Origin: Myxococcales bacterium
GTDB taxonomy: Bacteria > Myxococcota_A > Polyangia > Nannocystales > Nannocystaceae
Assembly (NCBI GenBank): GCA_020633335.1
Contig: JACKDU010000004.1
Location: 674,063-738,062 of the forward strand
Direction: 5' to 3'
DNA length: 64,000 nt
The notes below the pieces were generated by a model. That model made no database searches. It had not been told where the DNA came from and saw nothing but the letters and a program-made list of their open reading frames with translations. Below, piece after piece: positions 23,279 through 32,419 of the stretch. Within the stretch, counting starts at the first letter, position 1. Every line of letters starts with the position of its first letter. Made by a program: the position numbers and the translations under genes.

Positions 23279-25285
23279 ATGTCGCTCTCCGCCCGTACGG
23301 TCACCCCCGAGTATCACGCGCTCCTCGTCGACACGATCAAGACGCTGGCGATCGACGCGGTCCAGCTCGCCAACTCCGGCCACCCCGGGATGCCGATGGG
23401 CGCCGCCGACATGGCCGCGGTCCTCTGGACCCGCTTCCTCCGCCACGACCCCGGGCAGCCGAGCTGGCCGAACCGCGACCGCTTCGTCCTCAGCGCCGGT
23501 CACGGGTCGATGCTCCTCTACGCGCTCCTCCACCTCACGGGCTACGACCTCCCGCTCGCCGAGCTCCGCCGCTTCCGGCAGTGGGGCTCGAAGACGCCGG
23601 GGCACCCGGAGTTCGGCCACACCGCCGGCGTCGAGGTGACCACCGGGCCGCTCGGCACCGGCTTCGCGGCTGGCGTCGGCATGGCGATCGCCGAGCGCCT
23701 CCTCGCCGCCCGCTACAACCAGCCGGGGCACCGGGTCGTCGATCACTTCACCTACGCGATCGTCTCCGACGGCGACCTGATGGAGGGCGTCGCCGCCGAG
23801 GCCGCGAGCCTCGCGGGCCACCTCCAGCTCGGCAAGCTGATCTACCTCTACGACGACAACCAGATCTCGATCGACGGCGCCACCGACATCACCTTCACCG
23901 AGGACGTGCTCGCCCGCTTCGCCGCCTACGGCTGGCACGTCACCCGGGTCGACGGCCACGACGCCGAGGCGATCGCCACGGCGATCGCCGCCGCCCGGGC
24001 CGAGGAGACGAAGCCGAGCCTCATCGCCTGCCGCACGGTGATCGCCAAGGGCTCGCCGAACAAGGCGGGCACCAGCGCCTCCCACGGGGCGCCGCTCGGC
24101 GGGGCCGAGGTCGCGGCGACCAAGGCGGCGATGGGCTGGCCGGCGGAGCCGACCTTCCTCATCCCCGAGGCGATCGTCGACGGCCAGGCGAGCGCCCGCG
24201 CCAACCTCCAGGCGGGCCGTGAGGCGTGGGAGGAGGCGTTCGCCGCCTACCGCCGGGCCCACCCCGCGCTGGCCGCCGAGCTCCAGGCGATCTTCGACAA
24301 CGACACGCCGCGGGCGGCCTTTGACGCGATCCCGAGCTTCCCGAGCGGGGGCGCGGTCGCGACCCGCAAGGCCGGCGCGAAGATCCTCGAGGCGATGGTC
24401 AAGAGCCACCCGGTGCTGGTCGGCGGCTCCGCCGACCTCGCCGGCTCGAACGGCGTCAACCTGGCCAAAGAGACAGCCCAGTCGGCAGAGAACCCCGGCG
24501 GTCGGGTGATCCACTTCGGGGTCCGCGAGCACGGGATGGCGGGGATCGCCAACGGCCTCGCGCTCCACGGGATCCGCCCCTACGTCGCCACCTTCCTGGT
24601 CTTCTCCGACTTCATGCGCGGGGCGATCCGGCTGGCGGCGCTGATGCGCCTGCCGGTGATCTACGTCCTCAGCCACGACTCCTTCTGGGTCGGCGAGGAC
24701 GGCCCGACCCACCAGCCGATCGAGCACGCGATGGCCCTGCGGATGATCCCCGACCTCTGGGTCTGCCGCCCCGGCGACGCCCGCGAGACCGCGGCCGCCT
24801 GGCGCCTCGCGCTCGCCCGCCAGGTCGGCGACGGACCGACCGCGATCCTGGTCACCCGCCAGGACCTGCCGATCCTGGAGGAGACCCGCGAGGACATCGC
24901 CTGCGGCGCCTACGTCCTCTGGGAGCCCGAGGGGGTCGAGGCCGCCGAGCTCGACGGGATCCTGATCGCCACCGGCTCCGAGCTCGCGCTCGCCCGCGCC
25001 GCCGCCCACAGCCTCCACGCCAAGGGCCGCAGCGTCCGGGTGGTGTCGATGCCCTGCTGGGAGGCGTTTGAGGCCCAGCCCGCCGAGTACCGCGACGAGG
25101 TGCTGCCGCCGGCGATCACCCGCCGCCTCTCGGTCGAGGCCGGGACCACCCTCGGCTGGGGCCGCTACGCGAGCGCCTGCCACGGGATCGATCACTTCGG
25201 CGCGTCGGCCCCGGGCGAGGAGCTCGCGCGGCGCTTCGGCTTCAGCGCCGAGGCGATCGTCGAGCACTACCTCAAGCTCGCCTGA
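23279..25285 (+). CDS. tkt: Transketolase
   Basis: A 668-residue thiamine-diphosphate enzyme of the pentose-phosphate pathway, moving two-carbon units between ketose and aldose phosphates in the cytoplasm. Visible signatures: NSGHPGMPMGAADMA, GHGSMLLYALLHLTGYDL, TTGPLGTGFAAGVGMA, the ThDP/Mg motif SDGDLMEGVAAEAASLAGH, TVIAKGSPNKAGTSASHGAP, VREHGMAGIANGLALHG (catalytic Glu), and EDGPTHQPIEH. Length and order match the family. AGGAGG stands eight bases before the ATG. It is convergent with the desaturase gene, with only a few bases between the stops. Confidence 0.97.
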   Translation: MSLSARTVTPEYHALLVDTIKTLAIDAVQLANSGHPGMPMGAADMAAVLWTRFLRHDPGQPSWPNRDRFVLSAGHGSMLLYALLHLTGYDLPLAELRRFRQWGSKTPGHPEFGHTAGVEVTTGPLGTGFAAGVGMAIAERLLAARYNQPGHRVVDHFTYAIVSDGDLMEGVAAEAASLAGHLQLGKLIYLYDDNQISIDGATDITFTEDVLARFAAYGWHVTRVDGHDAEAIATAIAAARAEETKPSLIACRTVIAKGSPNKAGTSASHGAPLGGAEVAATKAAMGWPAEPTFLIPEAIVDGQASARANLQAGREAWEEAFAAYRRAHPALAAELQAIFDNDTPRAAFDAIPSFPSGGAVATRKAGAKILEAMVKSHPVLVGGSADLAGSNGVNLAKETAQSAENPGGRVIHFGVREHGMAGIANGLALHGIRPYVATFLVFSDFMRGAIRLAALMRLPVIYVLSHDSFWVGEDGPTHQPIEHAMALRMIPDLWVCRPGDARETAAAWRLALARQVGDGPTAILVTRQDLPILEETREDIACGAYVLWEPEGVEAAELDGILIATGSELALARAAAHSLHAKGRSVRVVSMPCWEAFEAQPAEYRDEVLPPAITRRLSVEAGTTLGWGRYASACHGIDHFGASAPGEELARRFGFSAEAIVEHYLKLA

Positions 25286-25291
25286 GCTGCC

Positions 25292-26182
25292 CTAGAAGCA
25301 GGTCGGGAACGCCCCGGGTCCCCGCCACCGCCGCATCTCTCGGTAGGCCGCGAGCACACCGCGGCACTCGTCGTGGGGGTGCGGGCAGAGCTCGTGGGCC
25401 CGCCGCATGTTGAACCACGGCACCGCCGGGTGGACGTGGTGGACGCTGTGGAGCCCCTCGTTGTGGGAGAGGAGGTTGGCGAGCCACGACGCGTCGTTGC
25501 GGACGCCGCTCGGCGCCCGGTAGTGATCGGTGATGTCCGACCAGTAGATGTAGATCGCCGCGACGTAGAAGCGCGGGATCACGTGGTAGAGGAGGAAGGG
25601 GAGCCAGAGGCCGCTGACCACCGCGAGCCCGGACATGACGATCCAGGTGAGCTGCACCCGGCGGCTCTGGTGGAGGTAGCCGGCGCCGAGGGTGAGGGTC
25701 GCGTAGCCGAGGAAGGGGCGGATCAGGATCGCCCAGCGGAGGTCGGGGTCGTCGTCAGGCCCGAGGCCGAGCGCGCGGTACTCGGCGCAGGTGTGATCGC
25801 CCGGCCCGAGGAAGTCGCGGTGGTGGGCCATGTGCTCGGCCCGGTAGCGCTCGACGTCGACCGCGAAGGGCCAGGCGTAGAGCCAGGCGAGCGCGCGGTG
25901 GAGGCGGCGGCTTCGGAAGAGGGTGCGGTGCGCGGCCTGGTGGCAGAGGCCCTCGATGATCGCCCAGTGACGATGTCCGATCAGCCAGATCACGATCGTC
26001 GTCAGCCACCAGGCGTCGATCGCCAGATCGAGGGCGACGAGGCCGGCGATCGCCGCGAGGTCGCCGGCGAGGGCGAGGAGGCCGCGGAGATCGGAGCGCC
26101 GGGTGAGCGCGCGGAGGCCCGGGGGAGGGTCGCGCTGGAGCGCCCGGATCACCGCCGCGGTGAGGTGCGCGGGCGGTGCCAC
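25292..26182 (-). CDS. Fatty-acid desaturase-like membrane di-iron protein
   Basis: About 296 residues from GTG 26182. Three His clusters of the membrane desaturase/hydroxylase superfamily are present: CHQAAH (about 80-85), EHMAHH (about 117-122) and SHNEGLHSVHHVHP in the C-terminal third. Hydrophobic helices between them (LLALAGDLAAIAGLVALDLA, WLPFLLYHVI) fit the four-helix fold. It probably introduces a double bond or hydroxyl group into an acyl chain or carotenoid. The start is uncertain: an upstream in-frame codon at 26302 would add a Cys/Arg-rich stretch unlike the family. The chosen GTG lies seven bases after TATCCT, suggesting a leaderless message. Confidence 0.8.
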   Translation of the reverse strand: MAPPAHLTAAVIRALQRDPPPGLRALTRRSDLRGLLALAGDLAAIAGLVALDLAIDAWWLTTIVIWLIGHRHWAIIEGLCHQAAHRTLFRSRRLHRALAWLYAWPFAVDVERYRAEHMAHHRDFLGPGDHTCAEYRALGLGPDDDPDLRWAILIRPFLGYATLTLGAGYLHQSRRVQLTWIVMSGLAVVSGLWLPFLLYHVIPRFYVAAIYIYWSDITDHYRAPSGVRNDASWLANLLSHNEGLHSVHHVHPAVPWFNMRRAHELCPHPHDECRGVLAAYREMRRWRGPGAFPTCF

Positions 26183-26365
26183 GGGGGCCAGGATACACCC
26201 CCGGGAAGGGCAGACGGCGGGCGCTCGCGCGCCCGCGCGGCGCCGCGCTCGGCTCCAAGCGATCCGCTCAGCTCGGCTACCCCGGAGCGGGGGCTCGCTC
26301 ACCTGCCCCGTCGCGCCGGGCTGTCATGAGAAGCGCCCTCTGGGTCGCTACTCACCCGTGCGCCG

Positions 26366-26394
26366 TTGACACGCTTGTCTCCGCCTGGTATCTC
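26366..26394 (+). promoter_or_regulatory. Sigma-70-type promoter of the Cys-rich lipoprotein cluster
   Basis: TTGACA (26366-26371), a spacer of exactly 17 bp, then TATCTC (26389-26394). The ATG at 26403 is only 8 nt after the -10 box, so transcription should begin at or within 1-3 nt of the start codon. No Shine-Dalgarno sequence is present, so the message is probably leaderless. Confidence 0.7.
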
Positions 26395-26402
26395 TCGCTC
26401 CA

Positions 26403-27173
26403 ATGCGCCTGGATCGTCCGCGCATTCAAGGGCTCCGGGGTATCTCGTCGCTCCGCCCCAATGCAACAACGAGTAGAATTCTCAGCCTTCTGCTTTGTGC
26501 GTTGGTCGCTCCGGCCTGCCAGACTGACCGCGCAGGGATCCGCGCCGCGCAGTCCGGCCACCAACCGCGCGACGTCGACTCAGCCCCTGGCGTCCCGGTA
26601 GAGGGCGGGGAGTGCTCGCGCTCCGCCTCAATCACCGCCTGCGGCGCATCTCCACGAGGCCCGACGATTCTGGAGTGCGTCTCCGGACGGTGGACCGAAG
26701 CCAAAGTGTGCGAGGAACACTGCGGCGCTACAAACCAGTGTACCGCAGGGTGCGCCCAGACCAACGATGGACTGCCCCCCTCGTGCCTTTGCGCGGATGG
26801 GGCCTCGTGCCCGGGCCGTGCCTATTGCGAGTCGCACGAAGTCATCCGACACGCGGATGCATCGAGGGAGAACTGCCACACCCTGTGCACAGCCGCAGGC
26901 GCCGAGACATCCCTCGGCTGCGGGTTTGACCCGAAGCTCGGAGAGCCCCGTTGTATCTGTGCGACCTCTGGCCAATCCTGCACCGACGAACTTGACATCT
27001 GCGCCGGCCCGTCTGAAGCCCCGCCGAAAGGAGCAGACTCTGCGTCCACGTGGATCGCCACCTGCGAATCAGGATCGCTAGCAATTGCCGCCTGCTCTGA
27101 CGTGTGCAGCGACGAGAATTCTCTGTGCCTACAGGTGAGAGGGCAGCCAGATGCTTGCTCATGTCAAACCTAG
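26403..27173 (+). CDS. Cys-rich lipoprotein with three C-x-C-ended modules
   Basis: 256 residues. The signal peptide has an Arg-rich start, core ILSLLLCALV and lipobox VAPAC, so it is exported and lipid-anchored. The mature part has about 24 Cys arranged in three modules of roughly 55 residues, each finishing in C-x-C (SCLCAD, RCICAT, SCSCQT). The modules have a recurring pattern of CxSGxW, then an ExC pair, then the closing C-x-C. The next gene has the same plan, so the two are paralogues. Codon use is clearly more A/T-rich than in flanking genes. No enzymatic motif is seen; a disulfide-rich binding or surface protein is inferred. The 3' end overlaps the next start by 23 bp. Confidence 0.75.
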   Translation: MRLDRPRIQGLRGISSLRPNATTSRILSLLLCALVAPACQTDRAGIRAAQSGHQPRDVDSAPGVPVEGGECSRSASITACGASPRGPTILECVSGRWTEAKVCEEHCGATNQCTAGCAQTNDGLPPSCLCADGASCPGRAYCESHEVIRHADASRENCHTLCTAAGAETSLGCGFDPKLGEPRCICATSGQSCTDELDICAGPSEAPPKGADSASTWIATCESGSLAIAACSDVCSDENSLCLQVRGQPDACSCQT

Positions 27174-27888
27174 TCCGCCCCTCGCCCTCGCCTTCGCCTT
27201 CGCCTTGCTCGGGGGCGCGTGTGAACCTGCACCAGGCCCATCCCCCGAATCCCCGGAGTGGCCACCACGTGAGGGGATCTACTGCGGCGACTCGCCGAGC
27301 CGATGCGACGACGACGGGAACGCGTGGGTGTGCGGCCCCCGCCCCCTGTGGAAGAAGACAGACTGCACGCAGGAGTGCGAACAAGCAGGGCTCGCCCACC
27401 GCGGATGCCTCATCATCGGGAGCGACGACCGCGACGCGCTCGCCAGCCGCACGCTGCCGGGAACCGGGAGCTCAACGGCGATCCCTGAGGCACGATGTCT
27501 CTGCGCAGATCCCTCGGCTCTTGAGTGTGCGGGGCCTTCCCACCGAGTGTGCGCCGATCGATCTGCGCTGCTCGTCTGCACCGATCAGCTCCGCTGGTCG
27601 AAGGTTGAGTGTTCCTCCGTGTGCGAGAGCCTCCTGCCCCGCCTCCGCGCTGACGCCTGTGTACATGGCGTGGGGCCAGGTGATTCGGACGCTTGCAGAT
27701 GTACGGCAAGTGGAGCACCTTGCAGCGAGGAGGGGTCGATGCTGTGTGCGGATGATCGCGTGTACTCCTGCAACGGCGGAGTCCTCTCCGAGAGCGCCAA
27801 TTGCGGCGCAGGGACAATGTGCGGAGCCGGCGAGCGCGCGACCTGCATCTTCGACGGGGAGGCCCATTGTGCGTGCATACCGGACTAG
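27151..27888 (+). CDS. Second Cys-rich lipoprotein (paralogue)
   Basis: 245 residues. The N-terminus LALAFAFALLGGAC is a good lipoprotein signal. The mature protein again holds three Cys modules ending in C-x-C (RCLCAD, CRCTAS, CACIPD), with similar internal spacing to the upstream gene but little identity outside the Cys. A GAGAGGG element precedes the ATG inside the upstream gene. The 23-bp overlap at the front and the ~20-bp overlap with the following gene point to translational coupling in one mRNA. The function is unknown; a structural partner or ligand-binding role beside the HExxH protein is a guess. Confidence 0.75.
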   Translation: MLAHVKPSPPLALAFAFALLGGACEPAPGPSPESPEWPPREGIYCGDSPSRCDDDGNAWVCGPRPLWKKTDCTQECEQAGLAHRGCLIIGSDDRDALASRTLPGTGSSTAIPEARCLCADPSALECAGPSHRVCADRSALLVCTDQLRWSKVECSSVCESLLPRLRADACVHGVGPGDSDACRCTASGAPCSEEGSMLCADDRVYSCNGGVLSESANCGAGTMCGAGERATCIFDGEAHCACIPD

Positions 27889-28960
27889 AGCGCTGGCATT
27901 GATGGTGGCTGCCCTCGCCTCGTGCGACGCCGGCCCAGACCTGCCTGAGCTGCTCGTGGAGGCTCCGCCTGTCTCGATCTACGGCGATAAGGTGTCCATT
28001 TGCAGAGGGGCGGTCGTGGCGATTTCGTCGCACATTCAGGCTGTGAGCGCAGACCTCTCTGGGAGCGCGTCGTTTCCCGAAGAGATCGACCTCCTGCTCA
28101 CGGTCGACGCCAGTGCTCTCTGCGACTCCGGGCAAGGCTGCACCCTGACGGAGAGGAGCCCCGTGCTCTCGATCGCCGAAGAAGGGAGCGTCCTGCATGA
28201 ACTCGCGCACGCCGTCCAAGAGATCCGGACAGGAGGCTCTCCGGCGCCGTGGCTCCTGGAGGGGTTCGCGGAGAGCTGGTCTGGCCGCGGAGGTCGGATG
28301 CCCAAGTATCCGTCGGCGCTTGACCTCGCCGCCGAGTCGTCGTGGGATGTCGACTACTCCGGGGCCCGACACCTCGTCCGTTGGATCCGAGGGAGGCTCT
28401 CTCGCGATGACTTCGCAGCGCTCTTCTTGGAGTCCTCGGAGGACCTGGTTCCCCGCCTCGAGCACTTGCTCGAGAACTCGTGGGACGGGCTCCAACATGA
28501 GTTCTGGGAGAGCGCCCCCCTCTACGATCCCGGCCCCCTGGACTGTGCGGATGTGTCAATGGTCGTCGACGTGACTCGCCCGGCCGCGCTCCGGGGGACC
28601 TTCGACTGTGACGATGAGTCGACCCAGGGTGTCCTCTTCGCGGAAACCGCCTCCACCCAACTCACCGTGCCTCTGGTCCTTGAGGTCGAGTCCGATGCGT
28701 CGTATCGGGTGCAGGTCCTCGGCGGGACGGCCTACATGCTGCCCTGTGAACCTGTCGACGACCCGGTAGAAGCGGCGTTTTGGGCTCACGTCGAGGAGGC
28801 GCACGATCTCCCGGCGCTCGTCACCTCCGCCTCACGCGACGCGACCTATTTCTTGAGGGCAGGTCGCTATCACGCTTGGGTCGGCAGCGGGACCGAGGGC
28901 GACTTCACCTTCTCGATCCAGCCAGACTACCGGGTCTCTCGGCATGCGCTGATTGAGTAG
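27869..28960 (+). CDS. HExxH putative metallopeptidase lipoprotein
   Basis: 363 residues from GTG 27869, which gives the signal MRAYRTRALALMVAALASC with a lipobox. The central part contains HELAHAVQEI followed 20-odd residues later by LLEGFAE. This is the HExxH plus downstream Glu arrangement of gluzincin peptidases (peptidase MA-like). The C-terminal ~130 residues are beta-rich (for example VLFAETASTQLTVPLVLEVE) and may be a binding domain. It is probably a surface-bound zinc protease. It is the third gene of the overlapping trio, starting 20 bp before the stop of the previous gene. Upstream starts in this frame would lie antisense to no conserved feature and are not needed. Confidence 0.72.
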   Translation: MRAYRTRALALMVAALASCDAGPDLPELLVEAPPVSIYGDKVSICRGAVVAISSHIQAVSADLSGSASFPEEIDLLLTVDASALCDSGQGCTLTERSPVLSIAEEGSVLHELAHAVQEIRTGGSPAPWLLEGFAESWSGRGGRMPKYPSALDLAAESSWDVDYSGARHLVRWIRGRLSRDDFAALFLESSEDLVPRLEHLLENSWDGLQHEFWESAPLYDPGPLDCADVSMVVDVTRPAALRGTFDCDDESTQGVLFAETASTQLTVPLVLEVESDASYRVQVLGGTAYMLPCEPVDDPVEAAFWAHVEEAHDLPALVTSASRDATYFLRAGRYHAWVGSGTEGDFTFSIQPDYRVSRHALIE

Positions 28961-29031
28961 CGGGTGCAACTCATGCAGCGCGATCCGGCGTCCGCGCGAC
29001 GCCGCGCGCCATCAAGGCGCCCGCCACCCCC

Positions 29032-29982
29032 TCAGAGCCGGCGGAGCGCGACCTCCTCGACCCGGTGATCGGCCCCCTTGCGGAGGATCAGCCCCGCCCG
29101 CTGCCGGGTCGGCAGGATGTTGCGGCGGAGGTTCGGCAGGTTGATCCGCGACCAGATCCGCTCGGCGGTCTGCCGCGCCTCCTCCTCGCTCACCGACGCG
29201 TACTTGCGGAAGTACGAGCGGGGGTCGCGGAAGGCGGTCTCCCGCAGGCTCATGAAGCGCTCGACGTACCAGCGGTGGAGGAGCGCCTCGTCGGCGTCGA
29301 CGTAGATCGAGAAGTCGAAGAAGTCGGAGACGAAGGGGATCGCCTTGCCGTCGTGGGGCAGGCGGGCCGGCTGGAGGACGTTGAGGCCCTCGACGATCAG
29401 GATGTCCGGGCGCTCGATGGTCACGCGCTGGTCGGCGACGACGTCGTAGACGAGGTGGGAGTAGACCGGCGCCGTCACCCCGCGCTTGCCCGCCTTGATG
29501 TCGTGGAGGAAGTGGAGGAGCGCCTGGGTGTCGTAGCTCTCGGGGAAGCCCTTGCGCTCCATCAGGCCCCGGCGGGCGAGGTCGGCGTTGCTCCGGAGGA
29601 AGCCGTCGGTGGTCACGAGGTCGACCTTCGGCGTGTTCGGCCAGCGCGCGAGGAGGGCGGCGAGGACCCGCGCGGTCGTCGACTTGCCGGCGGCGACCGA
29701 GCCGGCGACGCCGATGATGTAGGGGACGCCCTCGCCCTCGCCAGCGCCGAGGAAGCGCTGGGTCGAGTTGAAGAGGCCCTGCGACGCGCCGACGTAGAGC
29801 GAGAGGAGGCGCGAGAGCGGGAGGTAGATCTCGGCGACCTCGCGGAGGGCGATCGGATCGCCGAGGGCGCGGAGGCGGACGATCTCCGCGTCGCTCAGGG
29901 TCATCGGCGCGTCGGCCCGCAGGCGCGCCCACTCGGCGCGCCCGAAGATCCGGTAGGGGGAGAGGTCGTCCTGCGTGTCCAA
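29032..29982 (-). CDS. coaA: Pantothenate kinase (type I)
   Basis: A 316-residue type I (prokaryotic, P-loop) pantothenate kinase, catalysing the first and usually rate-limiting step of coenzyme A synthesis. Signatures: SPYRIFGRAEWARLR at the start, the Walker A loop GVAGSVAAGKSTTARVL, VDLVTTDGFL, RKGFPESYDTQALLHFL, VYSHLVYDVV, and FFDFSIYVDA. The length is typical. The start lies 4 bp after the stop of the RCC1-repeat gene on the same strand, so the two are transcribed together. Confidence 0.95.
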   Translation of the reverse strand: MDTQDDLSPYRIFGRAEWARLRADAPMTLSDAEIVRLRALGDPIALREVAEIYLPLSRLLSLYVGASQGLFNSTQRFLGAGEGEGVPYIIGVAGSVAAGKSTTARVLAALLARWPNTPKVDLVTTDGFLRSNADLARRGLMERKGFPESYDTQALLHFLHDIKAGKRGVTAPVYSHLVYDVVADQRVTIERPDILIVEGLNVLQPARLPHDGKAIPFVSDFFDFSIYVDADEALLHRWYVERFMSLRETAFRDPRSYFRKYASVSEEEARQTAERIWSRINLPNLRRNILPTRQRAGLILRKGADHRVEEVALRRL

Positions 29983-29986
29983 GCGC

Positions 29987-32146
29987 TCACTTGGCCGGCG
30001 AGGGCGGCGCGAGGTGGACGACCACCGGCGGGGTCGCGGCGACGACGTGGGCCTCGAGGTCGCGCACCGGCTGGAGGTTCTTGCCGACCGACGCGGCCGC
30101 CGGCGCGGTCCGGCTCCCCCAGCATTGCACCCTGCCGTCGAAGTCGCGGGCGCAGGTGTGGTCCGAGCCCGCGTCGATCTCGACGATGTTCGCGAGGCCG
30201 ACGACCTTGGTCAGCATCGTCCGCTCGCGGGTGGTCCCGTCGCCGAGCTGCCCCTCGTCGTTCGAGCCCCAGCAGTGGACCTCGCCCTTGGTCGAGACCA
30301 CGCAGGCGTGCTCGTTGCCGACCGCGAGATCCGAGACCTCGACGTCGATCCCGCCGACCTGGAAGAGCGGGCCGCCGCGGGCGAAGGGGACGTAGTCGTC
30401 GTCGTGCTTGTCCTCGCGCTCGTCCTCGTCGCCGCCGTCGCTGACGTCGTCGTAGCCGGCCGCCGCCGAGCCCCAGCAGCGGACCGCGCCGCCCTCGTCG
30501 AGGACGCAGAGCGACTCGCCCTCGGCGTCGATCACCCCGACGCCGCCGGCGAGGACCAGGCGCGGCTGGCCGATGATCGGATCCTGCTCGGTCGCCGCCG
30601 GATCGGGGAGCTGCCCCCAGCAGTAGACGCCGACCTCGGTGGTCGCGCAGGTGAAGGTCGCGCCGAGGGCGAGCGCCCGGATCTGGCCGCTGATCCCGGT
30701 GACCTGGAGCGGCGTCGACGAGAGGATCGTCGAGTCCTCGCCGTCCTCGGCGATGTCGCGGCTGTAGCGGCCGTTGCCGAGCTGGGCGTAGTCGCCGTTG
30801 CCCCAGCAGAAGAGGCGCTGATCCATCAGCGACGCGCAGGTGTGGGCGTCGCCGACGGCGATCCGGGCGGCGTTCGAGAGCCCGGGGACCCGCACCAGCC
30901 CCTCGGGATCGCCCTCGACCCCGAGGCAGCCGTCGCTGTTGAGGCCCCAGCAGCGGAGCTGGCCGCCGCCGACGATCGCGCAGGCGTGGCTGTCGCCGGC
31001 CGCGAGGACCTGCACGCCCTCGACCTCGGGATCCTCCTCGGCGACCAGGAGCTGCTCCTGGCAGCGGACGGTCCCCTCGGGGGTGCGCGCGCAGGTCTGG
31101 GCGCCGCCGACCGAGATCCCGGCCATCTTCTCGAAGAACTCGCGCGGGGTCGCCGAGAAGCCCGGGGTGCCGTTGCCGAGCTGGCCGTAGCGGTTGTTGC
31201 CGCGGCACGAGACCACGCCGGCGAGGTCGCGGAGGCACTCGACGCCGCCGCGGCTGTCGAAGTCGGCGGCGCTGGCCCAGACCTCCGCCGGGATCTTCGC
31301 CTTCCAGAGCGGGCCCTGGACCGGGATCGTCTCCTTCCACTGATCGGTGAAGGTCCGGCAGCGGAGCTCGCCGCCCTCGCGGGCGTAGCAGAGGTCGTCG
31401 CCGCTGGCGGCGAGCGCCTCGGCCCGCTCGTCGACGGTGGTCGGCAGCATCGCCTGAAGGCCGAAGGGCTTCCAGCACTCGAGGTGGCCGTTGGCCCGGA
31501 GGGCGCACATGGCGGCCGCGCCGGCGAGGGCGACCGCGTCCTTGATCCCGGGGATCTCGCGGACCTCCGGGGTCGCGCTGCCGAGGCGCGACATGCAGGC
31601 GACGCTGCCGTCGCGGCGGCGGCCGCAGAGCGGCTCGATGCCGTAGCGGTGGCTGACGAGCTCGACGACGTCGCCGAGGGCGGCGCTGGTCCACACGCTG
31701 TCGGCCCGGCCGCCGAGGCGAATCCCGCCCCAGCAGGAGATCTGGCCGCCGCGTCGGAGGGCGCAGCTCGCGTCGCCGCCGACGATCACCGAGACCGCGT
31801 CGTCGATCCCGGGGACCAACACCGGCGTCGCCCGGTTCTCGGCGACCCCGGGGGCGAGCTGACCGTGGCGACCGGCGCCCCAGCAGGCGACCTCGCCGCG
31901 GCCCGCGATGGCGCAGACGTGGCGACCGCCGACGGCGATCGTCGCCGGCCGCGAGGGGCCCGGGGTGCCCTCCGCGGCCGCTGGCGGGGCCTCAACCGGC
32001 GGCGCCGTCGGGGCCGGAGCGGCCTCGGCCGGCGCCTGCGGGGTCGGTGCCGGCGCCTCCTCGCCGCCCTTCTTGCTCGTGCAGGCGGCGAAGCCGAGGG
32101 CGAGGACGACGGCAGAGAACGACCCGATCGAGGCGCGCACAGGCAT
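29987..32146 (-). CDS. RCC1-repeat (beta-propeller) lipoprotein
   Basis: About 719 residues. The signal SFSAVVLALGFAAC has a lipobox and is followed by a Pro/Ala/Glu-rich linker. The body is a series of regulator-of-chromosome-condensation-type units, recognisable by H-x-C-A and CWG-x-N/G-x-x-G-Q-L-G pieces (for example HVCAIAGRGEVACWGAG, CWGLNSDGCLG, CWGSNDEGQLGDGT). Each unit has a Cys pair that could form a disulfide. Such proteins fold into propellers and are common in myxobacteria, mostly without known function. One loop is strongly acidic (DVSDGGDEDEREDKHDDD), possibly metal-binding. ATG 32146 is preferred because it opens directly on the signal peptide, 8 nt after TAGGAT. It precedes coaA with a 4-bp gap. 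Confidence 0.85.
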   Translation of the reverse strand: MPVRASIGSFSAVVLALGFAACTSKKGGEEAPAPTPQAPAEAAPAPTAPPVEAPPAAAEGTPGPSRPATIAVGGRHVCAIAGRGEVACWGAGRHGQLAPGVAENRATPVLVPGIDDAVSVIVGGDASCALRRGGQISCWGGIRLGGRADSVWTSAALGDVVELVSHRYGIEPLCGRRRDGSVACMSRLGSATPEVREIPGIKDAVALAGAAAMCALRANGHLECWKPFGLQAMLPTTVDERAEALAASGDDLCYAREGGELRCRTFTDQWKETIPVQGPLWKAKIPAEVWASAADFDSRGGVECLRDLAGVVSCRGNNRYGQLGNGTPGFSATPREFFEKMAGISVGGAQTCARTPEGTVRCQEQLLVAEEDPEVEGVQVLAAGDSHACAIVGGGQLRCWGLNSDGCLGVEGDPEGLVRVPGLSNAARIAVGDAHTCASLMDQRLFCWGNGDYAQLGNGRYSRDIAEDGEDSTILSSTPLQVTGISGQIRALALGATFTCATTEVGVYCWGQLPDPAATEQDPIIGQPRLVLAGGVGVIDAEGESLCVLDEGGAVRCWGSAAAGYDDVSDGGDEDEREDKHDDDYVPFARGGPLFQVGGIDVEVSDLAVGNEHACVVSTKGEVHCWGSNDEGQLGDGTTRERTMLTKVVGLANIVEIDAGSDHTCARDFDGRVQCWGSRTAPAAASVGKNLQPVRDLEAHVVAATPPVVVHLAPPSPAK

Positions 32147-32419
32147 CACGCGGCATCCTAGCAGGGCGAGCGCCGGCATTGGCGGGGGTCTCCGCGATCG
32201 TCGCTGGCGGCCGTGAAACGCGGCCGGCGCCGCAGCGATGCGTGTGGACGGTCACACCCTGGGGGCGCACGGAGGCGCGTTCCGGGCTGCCCTACCCCCT
32301 TGCGTGTGGCATCCTCCGCGCGCCCGCACCCCGGGTAGCACTGTAGGCCCGCCCCTGGCAGACGTCAGGTTCGGGCCGCATTCGTCCGCAACATCCACAC
32401 CACGACGCACGGCACGACC

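Noticed and set aside
20200..25267. A very long minus-strand open frame opposite the acyltransferase, histidine kinase and transketolase
   Set aside because: The plus strand encodes three clearly conserved proteins here. Only the last ~179 codons of that frame (the NUDIX gene, 19658-20197) are real.
27104..27868. An upstream extension of the HExxH lipoprotein gene in the same frame
   Set aside because: It overlaps the whole second Cys-rich lipoprotein in another frame, has no conserved content and would remove the signal peptide from the N-terminus.
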